Source: Rhodocyclaceae bacterium UBA2346
Lineage (GTDB): Bacteria > Pseudomonadota > Gammaproteobacteria > Burkholderiales > Rhodocyclaceae
Direction: 5' to 3'
DNA length: 46,402 nt
NCBI GenBank assembly: GCA_002344625.1
Contig: DDUE01000031.1
Location: forward strand, 1 to 46,402
A program made the position numbers and the translations under genes. This document shows, piece by piece, positions 1 through 7,953 of this stretch. The notes under the pieces are model-generated. The model did no database searches, was not told where the DNA came from, and was given only the letters and a program-made list of their open reading frames with translations. Position 1 is the stretch's first letter, and each line of letters starts with the position of its first letter.

Positions 1-1
1 A

Positions 2-235
2 CCGATCTCCTCGGTGTATCCGGGGATGGGCGGCAGCGTGCTGATCATCTCCTTCGTGATCGTGGTGATCGGCGGCATCGGCTCGGTATGGGGGGCGCTG
101 GTGGCGGCGCTGCTGGTGGGGTTCGCCGACACGTTCGGCAAGGTGCTGATGCCCGAGCTGGCCGGGCTGGCGGTCTATCTGCTGATGGCGGTCGTGCTCC
201 TGTGGCGCCCCGAAGGCATCTTCAGGAAGGGGTGA
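2..235 (+). CDS. livH: Branched-chain amino acid ABC transporter permease, LivH type (3' end only)
   Basis: This is the C-terminal 77 residues of an inner-membrane permease whose start lies before the window; the reading frame is already open at base 2. The visible part has a glycine-rich hydrophobic helix (VIVVIGGIGSVWGALVAALL) and ends WRPEGIFRKG, the usual LivH-family tail. Such permeases pair with LivM to form the membrane channel of branched-chain amino acid (HAAT) importers. The stop codon lies 4 bases before the livM start, so the two are co-transcribed. The substrate cannot be read from the sequence: HAAT systems also carry amides, urea and aromatic acids. Confidence 0.88.
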   Translation, partial: PISSVYPGMGGSVLIISFVIVVIGGIGSVWGALVAALLVGFADTFGKVLMPELAGLAVYLLMAVVLLWRPEGIFRKG

Positions 236-239
236 GGCG

Positions 240-1208
240 ATGAATTCCGCGGTCGTGACCTTGTTCAAGCTCGCCGTGCTGGCGGGGCTGGCGCTGTTTC
301 CGGCGATCGGATCCAGCTTCTATGTCGAGCTGGTGGCGAAGATCCTGGTGATGGCGATCTTCGCGATGAGCCTGGCGCTGCTGGTCGGCTTCACCGGCCT
401 GGTGAGCCTCGGCCATGCGGCCTATTTCGGCATCGCGGCCTATACGGTGGCGCTGATCGCCCCCGAGTACGAAGCGGCCAACCTCTGGTTCGTGCTCGTG
501 GCCTCGGTGCTGGCCGCGGCCGTCGCGGCCTTCTTCATCGGGCTCTTCGTGCTGCGCACCAAGGGCATCTACTTCATCATGGTCACGCTGGCCTTCGCCC
601 AGATGGCCTACTACATCTTCCACGACACCGCGCTCGGGCGCAGCTCGGACGGCATCTACCTGAACTTCAAGCCGGATGCGAGCCTCTTCGGCTGGATGCC
701 GTTCAATCTCGACGAGCCCTTGCAGCTCTACTACTTCATCCTCGCCGCGATGGTGGCGGTGTTCGTGCTGCTGGCCTTCGTGCTGCGCTCGCCCTTCGGA
801 CGCGTGCTCGCCGGCATCCACAGCAACGAGCACCGCATGAAGTCGCTCGGTTACGCAACCTTCCGCTACAAGCTGGCGGCCTTCACGCTGGCCGGTGCAC
901 TGGCGGGGGTGGCGGGCTTCCTGTACGCGGTGCTGTTCGGTTTCGTGACGCCTGAATACCTGTCCTGGCACCACTCGGGCAACGTCCTGATGATGGTGAT
1001 CCTGGGCGGCCTCGGCAGCCTGGCGGGTGCGGTCGCGGGCGCCTTCGCCTTCATCGGCCTGCAGGAGATGTTCTCGGACTGGACAAAGCACTGGCAGTTG
1101 CTGATGGGCCTGGTGATCGTCGCCGCGGTGCTCTTCATGCCGACCGGACTGGCCGGCCTGCCGCGGCGCATCTTCCGCACGATCAACTGGGGAGAAGACG
1201 ATGAGTGA
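240..1208 (+). CDS. livM: Branched-chain amino acid ABC transporter permease, LivM type
   Basis: Inner-membrane permease of 322 residues, the normal LivM length. It has about eight to ten hydrophobic segments, the LivM-family stretch GFTGLVSLGHAAYFGIAAY near residues 50-68, and the cytoplasmic-loop motif RVLAGIHSNEHR near residues 188-199 that contacts the ATPase. A good ribosome-binding site (AGGGGTGAGG) precedes the ATG. It follows livH by 4 bases and overlaps livG by 8, so the operon is tightly coupled. Family assignment is secure; substrate is not, because no periplasmic binding protein is in the window. Confidence 0.93.
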   Translation: MNSAVVTLFKLAVLAGLALFPAIGSSFYVELVAKILVMAIFAMSLALLVGFTGLVSLGHAAYFGIAAYTVALIAPEYEAANLWFVLVASVLAAAVAAFFIGLFVLRTKGIYFIMVTLAFAQMAYYIFHDTALGRSSDGIYLNFKPDASLFGWMPFNLDEPLQLYYFILAAMVAVFVLLAFVLRSPFGRVLAGIHSNEHRMKSLGYATFRYKLAAFTLAGALAGVAGFLYAVLFGFVTPEYLSWHHSGNVLMMVILGGLGSLAGAVAGAFAFIGLQEMFSDWTKHWQLLMGLVIVAAVLFMPTGLAGLPRRIFRTINWGEDDE

Positions 1209-1956
1209 GGCAATGCTGGTGGCGGATCGCCTGACCCGCCATTTCGGCGGGCTGACCGCCAACCTCGAGGTCTGCATCACGCTCGAGCGCGGCAAGCTGC
1301 ATGCGCTGCTGGGGCCGAATGGCGCGGGCAAGTCCACCTGCATCAACATGCTCTCCGGCGATCTGCCGCCGTCTTCGGGCCGCATCCTGCTCGAGGACCG
1401 CGACGTGACCGGGCTCGATTCGGCAGCGCGCTCGCATCGCGGCATCGGCCGCAGCTATCAGCGCACCAACATCTTTCCGCAGTTCACCGTGCTCGAGAAC
1501 TGCCGGCTCGCCGCGCAGTCGCGCAAGCCGCGGCCATGGCGGATCTTCACCGACGCGATGAAGGCCAGCGACACGGTCGAGCGAGCGCATGCGGCGATCG
1601 TCGAGGCCGGCCTGGGCGGGCGCGAGCTGCGCAAGGCGGGCGTTCTCTCGCACGGCGAGCAGCGCCAGCTCGAGATCGCGATGGTGCTGGCCACCGATGC
1701 ACGGGTGCTGCTGCTCGACGAGCCGCTCGCCGGCATGGGCTCGGAGGAGTCGGCGCAGATGGTCGAGCTGCTGCGCAAGCTCAAGCAGAACCGCGCGATC
1801 CTGCTCGTGGAACACGACATGGATGCGGTGTTCGCGGTGGCCGACACGATCACGGTGATGGTCGAGGGCTCGGTGCTCGAATCCGGCCCGCCCGAGCAGA
1901 TCCGCAACAGCGAGGAGGTCCAGGCCGCCTATCTCGGGGAGGAGGAACATGGCTGA
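1201..1956 (+). CDS. livG: ABC transporter ATP-binding protein, LivG type
   Basis: One of the two cytoplasmic ATPases of the HAAT importer, 251 residues. Visible motifs are Walker A GPNGAGKST near residue 38, Q-loop YQRTNIFP, a signature written LSHGEQRQLEIA (His instead of the usual second Gly), Walker B VLLLDEPLAG and H-loop VEHDM. The start overlaps the end of livM by 8 bases and sits behind GGAGAAG. The stop overlaps livF by 8 bases behind GGAGGAGG. The protein energises uptake through LivH/LivM. Confidence 0.93.
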   Translation: MSEAMLVADRLTRHFGGLTANLEVCITLERGKLHALLGPNGAGKSTCINMLSGDLPPSSGRILLEDRDVTGLDSAARSHRGIGRSYQRTNIFPQFTVLENCRLAAQSRKPRPWRIFTDAMKASDTVERAHAAIVEAGLGGRELRKAGVLSHGEQRQLEIAMVLATDARVLLLDEPLAGMGSEESAQMVELLRKLKQNRAILLVEHDMDAVFAVADTITVMVEGSVLESGPPEQIRNSEEVQAAYLGEEEHG

Positions 1957-2662
1957 GATGCTGCTCGAAGCGCGCGACCTGCATACCTACTACGGGTCGA
2001 GCCACATCCTGCACGGGGTGAGCTTCTCCATCCGCAAGGGCGAAGCCCTCGGCCTGATGGGGCGCAACGGCATGGGCAAGACCACGCTGATCCGCAGTAT
2101 GCTCGGCCTGGTACGGCCCCGCCACGGCACGGTGCGCGTGAACGGCGACGACATGACCCGCTCCAAGCCGCACCGCATTGCGCTCGCCGGGGTGGCCTAC
2201 GTGCCCGAGGGGCGCGGCATCTTCCCCAACCTGAGCGTGCGCGAGAACCTCCTGATGGCGGCGCGTGCGGGTGTGGACGGGCGGCGCGAGTGGACCTTCG
2301 AGCGGGTCATGGAGACCTTCCCCCGCCTGGGTGAGCGGATCAACAACGGTGGAGGACAGCTCTCCGGCGGCGAGCAGCAGATGCTCACGATCGGGCGTGC
2401 GCTGATGACCAACCCTGATCTGCTGATCCTGGACGAGGCGACGGAAGGCCTGGCTCCGCTGATGGTCAAGGAGATCTGGAAGGTGATCCGCACGATCCGG
2501 GACACGGGCATCGCCACCGTGGTCGTGGACAAGAACCACTCGGCGGTCACGGCGCTGACCAACCGCTCGGTGATCCTGGTCAAGGGCGAGGTGGTGTTCG
2601 ACGGCCCGAGCGAGCAGGTGCGCCAGGATCCGGCGCTGATCCGCAAGCACCTCGGGGTGTGA
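1949..2662 (+). CDS. livF: ABC transporter ATP-binding protein, LivF type
   Basis: Second cytoplasmic ATPase of the importer, 237 residues. Walker A GRNGMGKTT lies near residue 38, the signature is LSGGEQQMLTIGRAL, and Walker B plus the catalytic Glu read LLILDEATEGLAP. Most LivF proteins have VEQN after Walker B; here it is VVVDKNHSA, so the usual Glu-Gln pair is Asp-Lys while the Asn is kept. This suggests a distinct HAAT subfamily. It is the last gene of the operon, followed by a strong GC hairpin. Confidence 0.92.
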   Translation: MAEMLLEARDLHTYYGSSHILHGVSFSIRKGEALGLMGRNGMGKTTLIRSMLGLVRPRHGTVRVNGDDMTRSKPHRIALAGVAYVPEGRGIFPNLSVRENLLMAARAGVDGRREWTFERVMETFPRLGERINNGGGQLSGGEQQMLTIGRALMTNPDLLILDEATEGLAPLMVKEIWKVIRTIRDTGIATVVVDKNHSAVTALTNRSVILVKGEVVFDGPSEQVRQDPALIRKHLGV

Positions 2663-2668
2663 TGCGCC

Positions 2669-2694
2669 GGCGGGCGGGCTCGTGTCCGCCCGCC
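2669..2694. terminator. GC-rich hairpin between convergent livF and ridA-like gene
   Basis: A 9-bp perfect stem, GGCGGGCGG (2669-2677) and CCGCCCGCC (2686-2694), with an 8-nt loop lies 6 bases after the livF stop. There is no T-run on either side, so it may act as an RNA 3'-end stabiliser or a weak bidirectional terminator. Confidence 0.5.
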
Positions 2695-2737
2695 CTGACG
2701 TGCGTCCTGCGCGGTGCGTGGCGGCGTGGCTGTGGTC

Positions 2738-3133
2738 TCAATCGTCCGGCAGGACTGCGGTGACCTCGATCTCCACCTTGGCGCCGGCCTCGACGAAGCC
2801 GGCCACCTGCACCGCGCTCATCGCCGGGTAGTGGTGGCCGACCAGGTCGCGATAGACCGCGCCGATCTCCTCGAGGCGGGCGTTGTACTCGGCGGCGTTG
2901 CCCAGGTACCAGGTCATGCGCACGATGTCGGTCGAGCGCGCGCCGCCGGCGTCCAGGATGGCAAGCACGTTGCGAAGCGCCTGGCGGATCTGTTCGACGA
3001 GGTCTTCGCTGCGGAAGATCTCGTCCGCATCCCAGCCTACCTGACCGGCGACGAACAACATCCGTCCGCTCGCGGCGACGCCATTGGCGTATCCCTTCGG
3101 CCGTTTCCACCCCGCGGGTTGAAGAATCTGCAT
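2738..3133 (-). CDS. RidA/YjgF/YER057c family protein (reactive-intermediate deaminase-like)
   Basis: A 131-residue cytoplasmic protein of the RidA family, whose archetype hydrolyses reactive enamine/imine intermediates. Family signs are LFVAGQVGWD near residue 24, the IRQALRNVLAILDAGG helix, and YPAMSAVQVAGF near residues 102-113, where RidA proteins usually have an R in RxxV. That catalytic arginine (Arg105 in E. coli RidA) is not evident here: the corresponding stretch reads SAVQVAGF. This may therefore be a YjgF subgroup with a different activity. The ATG at 3133 is chosen because GAGGAGAC stands directly upstream. It is convergent with livF and divergent from glcB. Confidence 0.85.
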   Translation of the reverse strand: MQILQPAGWKRPKGYANGVAASGRMLFVAGQVGWDADEIFRSEDLVEQIRQALRNVLAILDAGGARSTDIVRMTWYLGNAAEYNARLEEIGAVYRDLVGHHYPAMSAVQVAGFVEAGAKVEIEVTAVLPDD

Positions 3134-3221
3134 GTCTGTCTCCTCGAGTGCGTTCCTGGCAATGCGCGCGCGCTGTCGGTGCGCGATCACGCAACATGGC
3201 AAATAGTGCATGTAGAAGATC

Positions 3222-3233
3222 TATTGTGCAATA
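3222..3233. promoter_or_regulatory. Candidate operator palindrome in the ridA-like/glcB divergent region
   Basis: TATTG-TG-CAATA is an imperfect dyad in the 293-base divergent intergenic region. A related copy, TTACGCAATA, lies upstream of aceA at 22067-22076. A similar half-site, TATTGCAC, also occurs before clpS at 18562, so specificity to the glyoxylate genes is not proven. The regulator is unknown. Confidence 0.3.
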
Positions 3234-3426
3234 AAATGCAGAACTTTTCCGGCTCAGGATCGCACGGAGTCGGCTGTCGCTTGGCCGCGACCCATAGCGC
3301 AAGTCTTATAGAGGACTTTTGCTTCGCACCCTTGACCCACGCCGCGATCGAAAGCATTCTTCGAAGGTTATGCGCCACCGCATGCGCGGGCGCGTTCCTC
3401 AACAACCGAGCCAGAGAGTCCGAAAG

Positions 3427-5604
3427 ATGACCGAACGAGTGAGTTGCCAGCGTCTGCAGGTCGCAGCGAACCTGAAGCGTTTCATTGAAGAAGAGGCCCT
3501 GCCGGGCAGCGGTGTCGATGCCGCCGCCTTCTGGTCCGGGTTCGATGCGCTGGTACACGATCTCGCGCCCAAGAACGCCGCACTGCTCGCCGAGCGCGAC
3601 CGCATCCAGGCCGAGGTCGACGCCTGGCATCGCGCCCACCCCGGCCCGATCGCCGACATGGCCGCCTACAAGGCCTTCCTGTCCTCGATCGGTTACCTGT
3701 TGCCGGTGCCGGCGGGCGCCAAGGCCAACACCACCAACGTCGACGACGAGCTCGCCGTGCAGGCCGGCCCGCAGCTGGTGGTGCCGGTCATGAATGCGCG
3801 CTACGCGCTCAATGCCGCCAATGCGCGCTGGGGCTCGCTGTACGACGCGCTCTACGGCACCGACGCCATCCCGCAGAAGGACGGCGCCGAGCTCACCAAG
3901 GGCTACAACCCGGCGCGCGGCGCGAAGGTCATCGCCTTCGGTCGCAACGTGCTCGACCAGGCCGCGCCGCTCGTCGGTGCCTCGCACGCGGACGCCACGG
4001 GCTACGCGGTCGAGGGCGGCAAGCTGGTGGTGAAGCTTCAGAACGGTGCGAGCTCTGGCCTGCAGCAGGCCGAGAAATTCGTCGGCTTCCAGGGCGAGGC
4101 CGCCGCGCCGCGTGCCGTGCTGCTGAAGAACAACGGCCTGCACATCGAGGTGCAGATCGATCGTAACGGCGCCATCGGCAAGACCGACGCCGCCGGTGTG
4201 AACGACCTGCTGATGGAAGCCGCGCTGTCGACCATCATGGACTGCGAGGACTCGGTCGCCGCGGTGGACGCTGACGACAAGGTGGTGGTGTACCGCAACT
4301 GGCTCGGGCTGATGGACGGCTCGCTGCAGGACACCTTCGACAAGGGTGGCAAGCCGATGACGCGCCGCCTCAACGCCGACCGCGAATACACCGGCGCCGA
4401 CGGCCAGCCGGTCAGGCTGCACGGCCGCGCACTGCTCTTCGTGCGCAACGTCGGCCACCTGATGACCAACCCGGCGATCCTGTGGGGCGAGGGCAAGGAG
4501 ATCCCCGAGGGCGTCATGGACGCGGTGGTCACCACGCTGATCGCCAAGCGCGACCTCGAGCGTCGCGGCAACTCGCGCAAGGGCTCCATCTACATCGTCA
4601 AGCCCAAGATGCACGGCCCGGCCGAGGTCGCCTTCGCGAACGAACTGTTCGGGCGCGTCGAGCAGCTTCTCGGGTTGCCCGCGAACACCATGAAGATGGG
4701 CATCATGGACGAAGAGCGCCGGACCTCGGTCAACCTCGCCGCCTGCATCCAGGCGGCCGAGGCCAGGGTGGTGTTCATCAACACCGGCTTTCTCGATCGC
4801 ACCGGCGACGAAATGCACACCGCGATGGCGGCGGGCCCGATGCTGCGCAAGGGCGCGATGAAGACCACCGCCTGGATTCAGGCCTACGAACGCAACAACG
4901 TGATGGCGGGCCTCGCCTGCGGGTTGCGCGGCAAGGCGCAGATCGGCAAGGGCATGTGGGCGATGCCTGACCTGATGGCCGAAATGCTGAAGCAGAAGAT
5001 CGCCCATCCGCAGGCCGGCGCCACCACCGCCTGGGTGCCGTCGCCGACGGCCGCGGTGCTGCACGCGCTGCACTACCACCAGGTCGACGTACCAGCACTG
5101 CAGCAGCAACTGGAAACCGCCGATTTCGAGGCCGAACGCGAAAGCGTGCTCGACAATCTGCTGACCATTCCGGTGGCCGAAGCGGCGAACTGGAGCGCAG
5201 CCGAAGTGCAGCAGGAACTCGACAACAATGCACAGGGCATCCTCGGTTACGTGGTTCGCTGGGTCGACCAGGGCGTGGGGTGTTCGAAGGTGCCGGACAT
5301 CAACAACGTCGGCCTCATGGAAGACCGGGCCACGCTGCGCATTTCGAGCCAGCATATCGCCAACTGGCTGCGCCACGGCGTCACCGACGACGCCCAGGTG
5401 CTGGAAACCATGCGGCGCATGGCCGCCGTGGTGGACGGCCAGAACGCCGACGACCCGCTGTACCGCCCGATGGCGCCCGACTTCGACAAGTCGGTTGCGT
5501 TCCAGGCGGCCCTCGATCTGGTGTTCAAGGGCTGCGCCCAGCCGAGCGGCTATACCGAGCCGCTGCTGCATCACTGGCGCCAGGTCGCGAAAGCGTCGGC
5601 CTGA
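3427..5604 (+). CDS. glcB: Malate synthase G
   Basis: Condenses glyoxylate with acetyl-CoA to malate and CoA in the cytoplasm, completing the glyoxylate bypass or glycolate assimilation. The 725 residues match the G isoform (about 723 in E. coli) rather than the shorter A isoform. The catalytic Arg in LFVRNVGH is residue 340, the Asp in LMEDRATL is residue 633, and the Cys in GCSKVPD is residue 619, a constant +2 offset from the E. coli residues as I recall them. KPKMHGP and [11 protein letters not shown], at the Mg/glyoxylate site, are intact. The ATG at 3427 fits the family N-terminus, although an upstream open frame extends to 3319. It is followed by a Gate-domain protein and a CidA/LrgB pair. 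Confidence 0.97.
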   Translation: MTERVSCQRLQVAANLKRFIEEEALPGSGVDAAAFWSGFDALVHDLAPKNAALLAERDRIQAEVDAWHRAHPGPIADMAAYKAFLSSIGYLLPVPAGAKANTTNVDDELAVQAGPQLVVPVMNARYALNAANARWGSLYDALYGTDAIPQKDGAELTKGYNPARGAKVIAFGRNVLDQAAPLVGASHADATGYAVEGGKLVVKLQNGASSGLQQAEKFVGFQGEAAAPRAVLLKNNGLHIEVQIDRNGAIGKTDAAGVNDLLMEAALSTIMDCEDSVAAVDADDKVVVYRNWLGLMDGSLQDTFDKGGKPMTRRLNADREYTGADGQPVRLHGRALLFVRNVGHLMTNPAILWGEGKEIPEGVMDAVVTTLIAKRDLERRGNSRKGSIYIVKPKMHGPAEVAFANELFGRVEQLLGLPANTMKMGIMDEERRTSVNLAACIQAAEARVVFINTGFLDRTGDEMHTAMAAGPMLRKGAMKTTAWIQAYERNNVMAGLACGLRGKAQIGKGMWAMPDLMAEMLKQKIAHPQAGATTAWVPSPTAAVLHALHYHQVDVPALQQQLETADFEAERESVLDNLLTIPVAEAANWSAAEVQQELDNNAQGILGYVVRWVDQGVGCSKVPDINNVGLMEDRATLRISSQHIANWLRHGVTDDAQVLETMRRMAAVVDGQNADDPLYRPMAPDFDKSVAFQAALDLVFKGCAQPSGYTEPLLHHWRQVAKASA

Positions 5605-5611
5605 GCGGGTC

Positions 5612-5635
5612 TCCGGATCGTCGCGGCGATCCGGA
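5612..5635 (+). terminator. Hairpin after glcB
   Basis: TCCGGATCG (5612-5620) pairs with CGATCCGGA (5627-5635) across a 6-nt loop, starting 8 bases after the glcB stop. No T-run follows, so termination efficiency is uncertain. It suggests glcB is largely a unit of its own. Confidence 0.45.
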
Positions 5636-5738
5636 CGTGGCACCTTTCTTCACCGCGGCGACGAAGGTCGTCCGGCCCCGGCCGCTGCGGTGACCCGTAT
5701 CCGGACGTCGGGACCGCGACGCCCGCGCGAGCGCGACG

Positions 5739-6677
5739 ATGGAAACACTAACCCAGATTATCCTCAACGCCGGCCGCTCGGCCATCGAGCTCGCGCTGTT
5801 CGTGTTGCTTCCGATCATGGTGGTCATGCTTTCGCTGATGCGGCTACTCGAAGCGCGCGGCGTGATCGACTGGGTCGTGGGGCGGGTTTCGCCGCTGCTC
5901 AAACCCGCCGGCCTGACCGGTCTCGGCGTGTTCGCGGCGCTGCAGATCACGTTCGTGAGCTTTGCCGCGCCGATCGCGACACTGACGATGATGGATCAGC
6001 GTGGCGCATCCGACCGCCATCTGGCCGCGACCCTCGCGATGGTCATGGCGATGGCGCAGGCCAACGTGGTTTTCCCGATGGTGGCGATGGGGCTCGACTT
6101 CGGGCTGGTGCTGGGCCTGTCCCTGGCCGGAGGGCTGGTTGCCGCCGCAACGACCTACCACGTCTTCGCCCGACACCTTTCCGCCAGCGAGGCCCACGTC
6201 GATGAGACGCTCAAGCATCCGGTCGCCGACGACGCGAAGGGCGTGCTCGACGTCATCAACCGTGCCGGTGCCGAGGCGTTCAAGATCTCGGTGAGCGCCA
6301 TCCCGATGCTCGTCCTCGCCCTGGTGGCGGTGATGGCGCTGCGCACCTTCGGAGCGATCGACGGCTTGAAGACCCTGATTGCACCGGCGCTCGGACTGGT
6401 GGGCCTCGACCCGGTCCTGGTGCTTCCGACACTCACGAAAATCATCGCCGGGGGCACCGCGATGATGGGGATCATGGACGAGATGGTTCGCAGCGGCACC
6501 GCGACCGCCGACACCATCAATCAAAGTGCCGGCTTCCTGATCCACCCGTTCGACGTCGCCGGCGTCGCGGTGCTCATCTCGGCGGGCCGGCGCGTGGCCA
6601 ATGTCTGGAAGCCGGCCGCGCTCGGCGCGATCGTCGGCATCCTGCTGCGCAGCCTGGGGCACACGCTGCTCGGCTGA
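5739..6677 (+). CDS. Nucleoside-recognition (Gate) domain membrane protein
   Basis: A 312-residue polytopic inner-membrane protein that resembles the Gate/nucleoside-recognition family (relatives of SpmA/SpmB and E. coli YjiG/YjiH). Hydrophobic segments lie at roughly residues 12-32, 55-75, 85-140, 185-205, 225-250 and 275-305. Two related halves each contain a conserved polar turn: FVSFAAPIATLTMMD in the first and LPTLTKIIAGGTAMMGIMDE in the second. Despite the family name, few members have a proven substrate. It lies between glcB and the CidA/LrgB pair, all on the same strand, which suggests a transport role linked to small organic acids (inference). The ribosome-binding site is weak. Confidence 0.75.
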   Translation: METLTQIILNAGRSAIELALFVLLPIMVVMLSLMRLLEARGVIDWVVGRVSPLLKPAGLTGLGVFAALQITFVSFAAPIATLTMMDQRGASDRHLAATLAMVMAMAQANVVFPMVAMGLDFGLVLGLSLAGGLVAAATTYHVFARHLSASEAHVDETLKHPVADDAKGVLDVINRAGAEAFKISVSAIPMLVLALVAVMALRTFGAIDGLKTLIAPALGLVGLDPVLVLPTLTKIIAGGTAMMGIMDEMVRSGTATADTINQSAGFLIHPFDVAGVAVLISAGRRVANVWKPAALGAIVGILLRSLGHTLLG

Positions 6678-6767
6678 CCGTCCCCCACACGGCGCCGCCC
6701 CGATGCTTCCAGGGCGGGCACGCCGCCATCACACCGCTCACACACACATCGAACACAAGGAGAAAGA

Positions 6768-7124
6768 ATGCTCGGCGCACTGACCGTTCTACTCATTTAT
6801 CAACTTGTCGGTGAAGTCATCGCGCGTCGCTTCGGCCTACCGGTTCCCGGCCCGGTACTCGGGATGGCTTTGCTGTTCGCCACGCTCATCGCCCGCAAGG
6901 GTGCCGGCGATGCACTCCGAAATACGTCCAACGGCCTGCTTCAACATCTCTCCCTGCTCTTCGTGCCCGCCGGCACGGGCGTGATGTTGCACTTTCAGCG
7001 TCTCGCCGATGAATGGTTCGCAGTGCTGGTCGCACTTGTGGCGAGCACAATGCTGTCGATCGTGATCTCAGCCTTGGTGCTGAAGGCGCTGTCGTCCCGC
7101 AAGCACGGCGGGCCCGCGTCATGA
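6768..7124 (+). CDS. CidA/LrgA family holin-like membrane protein
   Basis: A 118-residue protein with four hydrophobic segments. The CidA/LrgA signature is visible as GLPVPGPVLGMALLF near residues 23-37 and LLFVPAGTGVMLHF near residues 63-76. Staphylococcal homologues were described as holin/antiholin-like; other relatives take part in pyruvate or glycolate/glycerate transport. An AAGGAG site 5 bases before the ATG supports the start. The stop overlaps the lrgB start as ATGA, so the two are translationally coupled. Confidence 0.88.
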   Translation: MLGALTVLLIYQLVGEVIARRFGLPVPGPVLGMALLFATLIARKGAGDALRNTSNGLLQHLSLLFVPAGTGVMLHFQRLADEWFAVLVALVASTMLSIVISALVLKALSSRKHGGPAS

Positions 7125-7852
7125 CCCCCGGAATCGGCGAAATCTGGGTCTACCTTTCAACCACGCCGCTCTTGGGACTGACGCTCACGCTATGCGCCTA
7201 CCAAGCCGCATGGTGGCTCTATCAGCGGGCTGGCCAACATCCGCTACTCAATCCGGTGATGATCGCCGTGACCTTGCTGGTCGGCGTTCTCGCGCTCACT
7301 GGAACCGATTACGACACCTATTTCGACGGTGCGCAGTTCGTTCACTTCCTGCTCGGCCCCGCAACGGTGGCGCTTGCCATTCCGCTCTATGCGCAATGGA
7401 TGCGATTGCGCAAGATGGTGTTCCCGCTGATCGCAACCCTGTTGGTCGGTTCTCTGGCAGCGGCGCTGTCGGCCGCCGGGATCGCTGCAATACTTGGCGC
7501 AAGCCGCGAGTCGGTCATGTCGCTGGCGCCCAAGAGCGTGACCACGCCGGTCGCAATGGGTATCGCTGAAAGCCTGAGCGGACTACCGTCCCTGACCGCG
7601 GTTCTGGTGATGGCCACCGGCATCCTCGGTGCGATCACCGCCCGGTATATCTACCAGTGGCTGCGTATCGATGATCATGCGGTGCACGGCTTCGCCATGG
7701 GCATCGCATCACACGGTATCGGCACCGCCCGGGCATTCCAGATCAGCGAACAGGCTGGCGCCTTTGCCGCGCTGGCAATGGGCTTGAATGCGCTGGTCAG
7801 CGCGCTGCTGCTGCCTTGGCTCGTCCCCTGGCTGATCGGCCTGTCCGAATGA
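7121..7852 (+). CDS. lrgB: LrgB/CidB family membrane protein
   Basis: Integral membrane partner of the preceding CidA/LrgA protein, 243 residues. Family landmarks are LNPVMIAV near residue 40, a stretch around YFDGAQFVHFLLGPATVALAIPL, SLAPKSVTTPVAMGIAE and HGIGTARAF. Plant plastids carry a fused LrgA-LrgB protein (PLGG1) that exchanges glycolate and glycerate, and Bacillus PftAB moves pyruvate. With glcB close upstream, transport of a two- or three-carbon hydroxy acid is a reasonable guess but is not shown by the sequence. The start at 7121 is fixed by the ATGA overlap. Confidence 0.9.
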   Translation: MTPGIGEIWVYLSTTPLLGLTLTLCAYQAAWWLYQRAGQHPLLNPVMIAVTLLVGVLALTGTDYDTYFDGAQFVHFLLGPATVALAIPLYAQWMRLRKMVFPLIATLLVGSLAAALSAAGIAAILGASRESVMSLAPKSVTTPVAMGIAESLSGLPSLTAVLVMATGILGAITARYIYQWLRIDDHAVHGFAMGIASHGIGTARAFQISEQAGAFAALAMGLNALVSALLLPWLVPWLIGLSE

Positions 7853-7953
7853 GAGGGGACGCAGCGCTGCGCCGGTTCGCCGTGGGTCCCATTGCACACA
7901 TCCGGCAGGAGGTGGAAACTGTCGGCAAACAATGACGACGGGAGCGCTTCAGC

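Noticed and set aside
3187..5643. 818-codon open frame on the minus strand across glcB
   Set aside because: A shadow of high-GC codon bias. The translation is low-complexity His/Arg/Val/Gly-rich with no family motif, while the plus strand encodes a complete GlcB.
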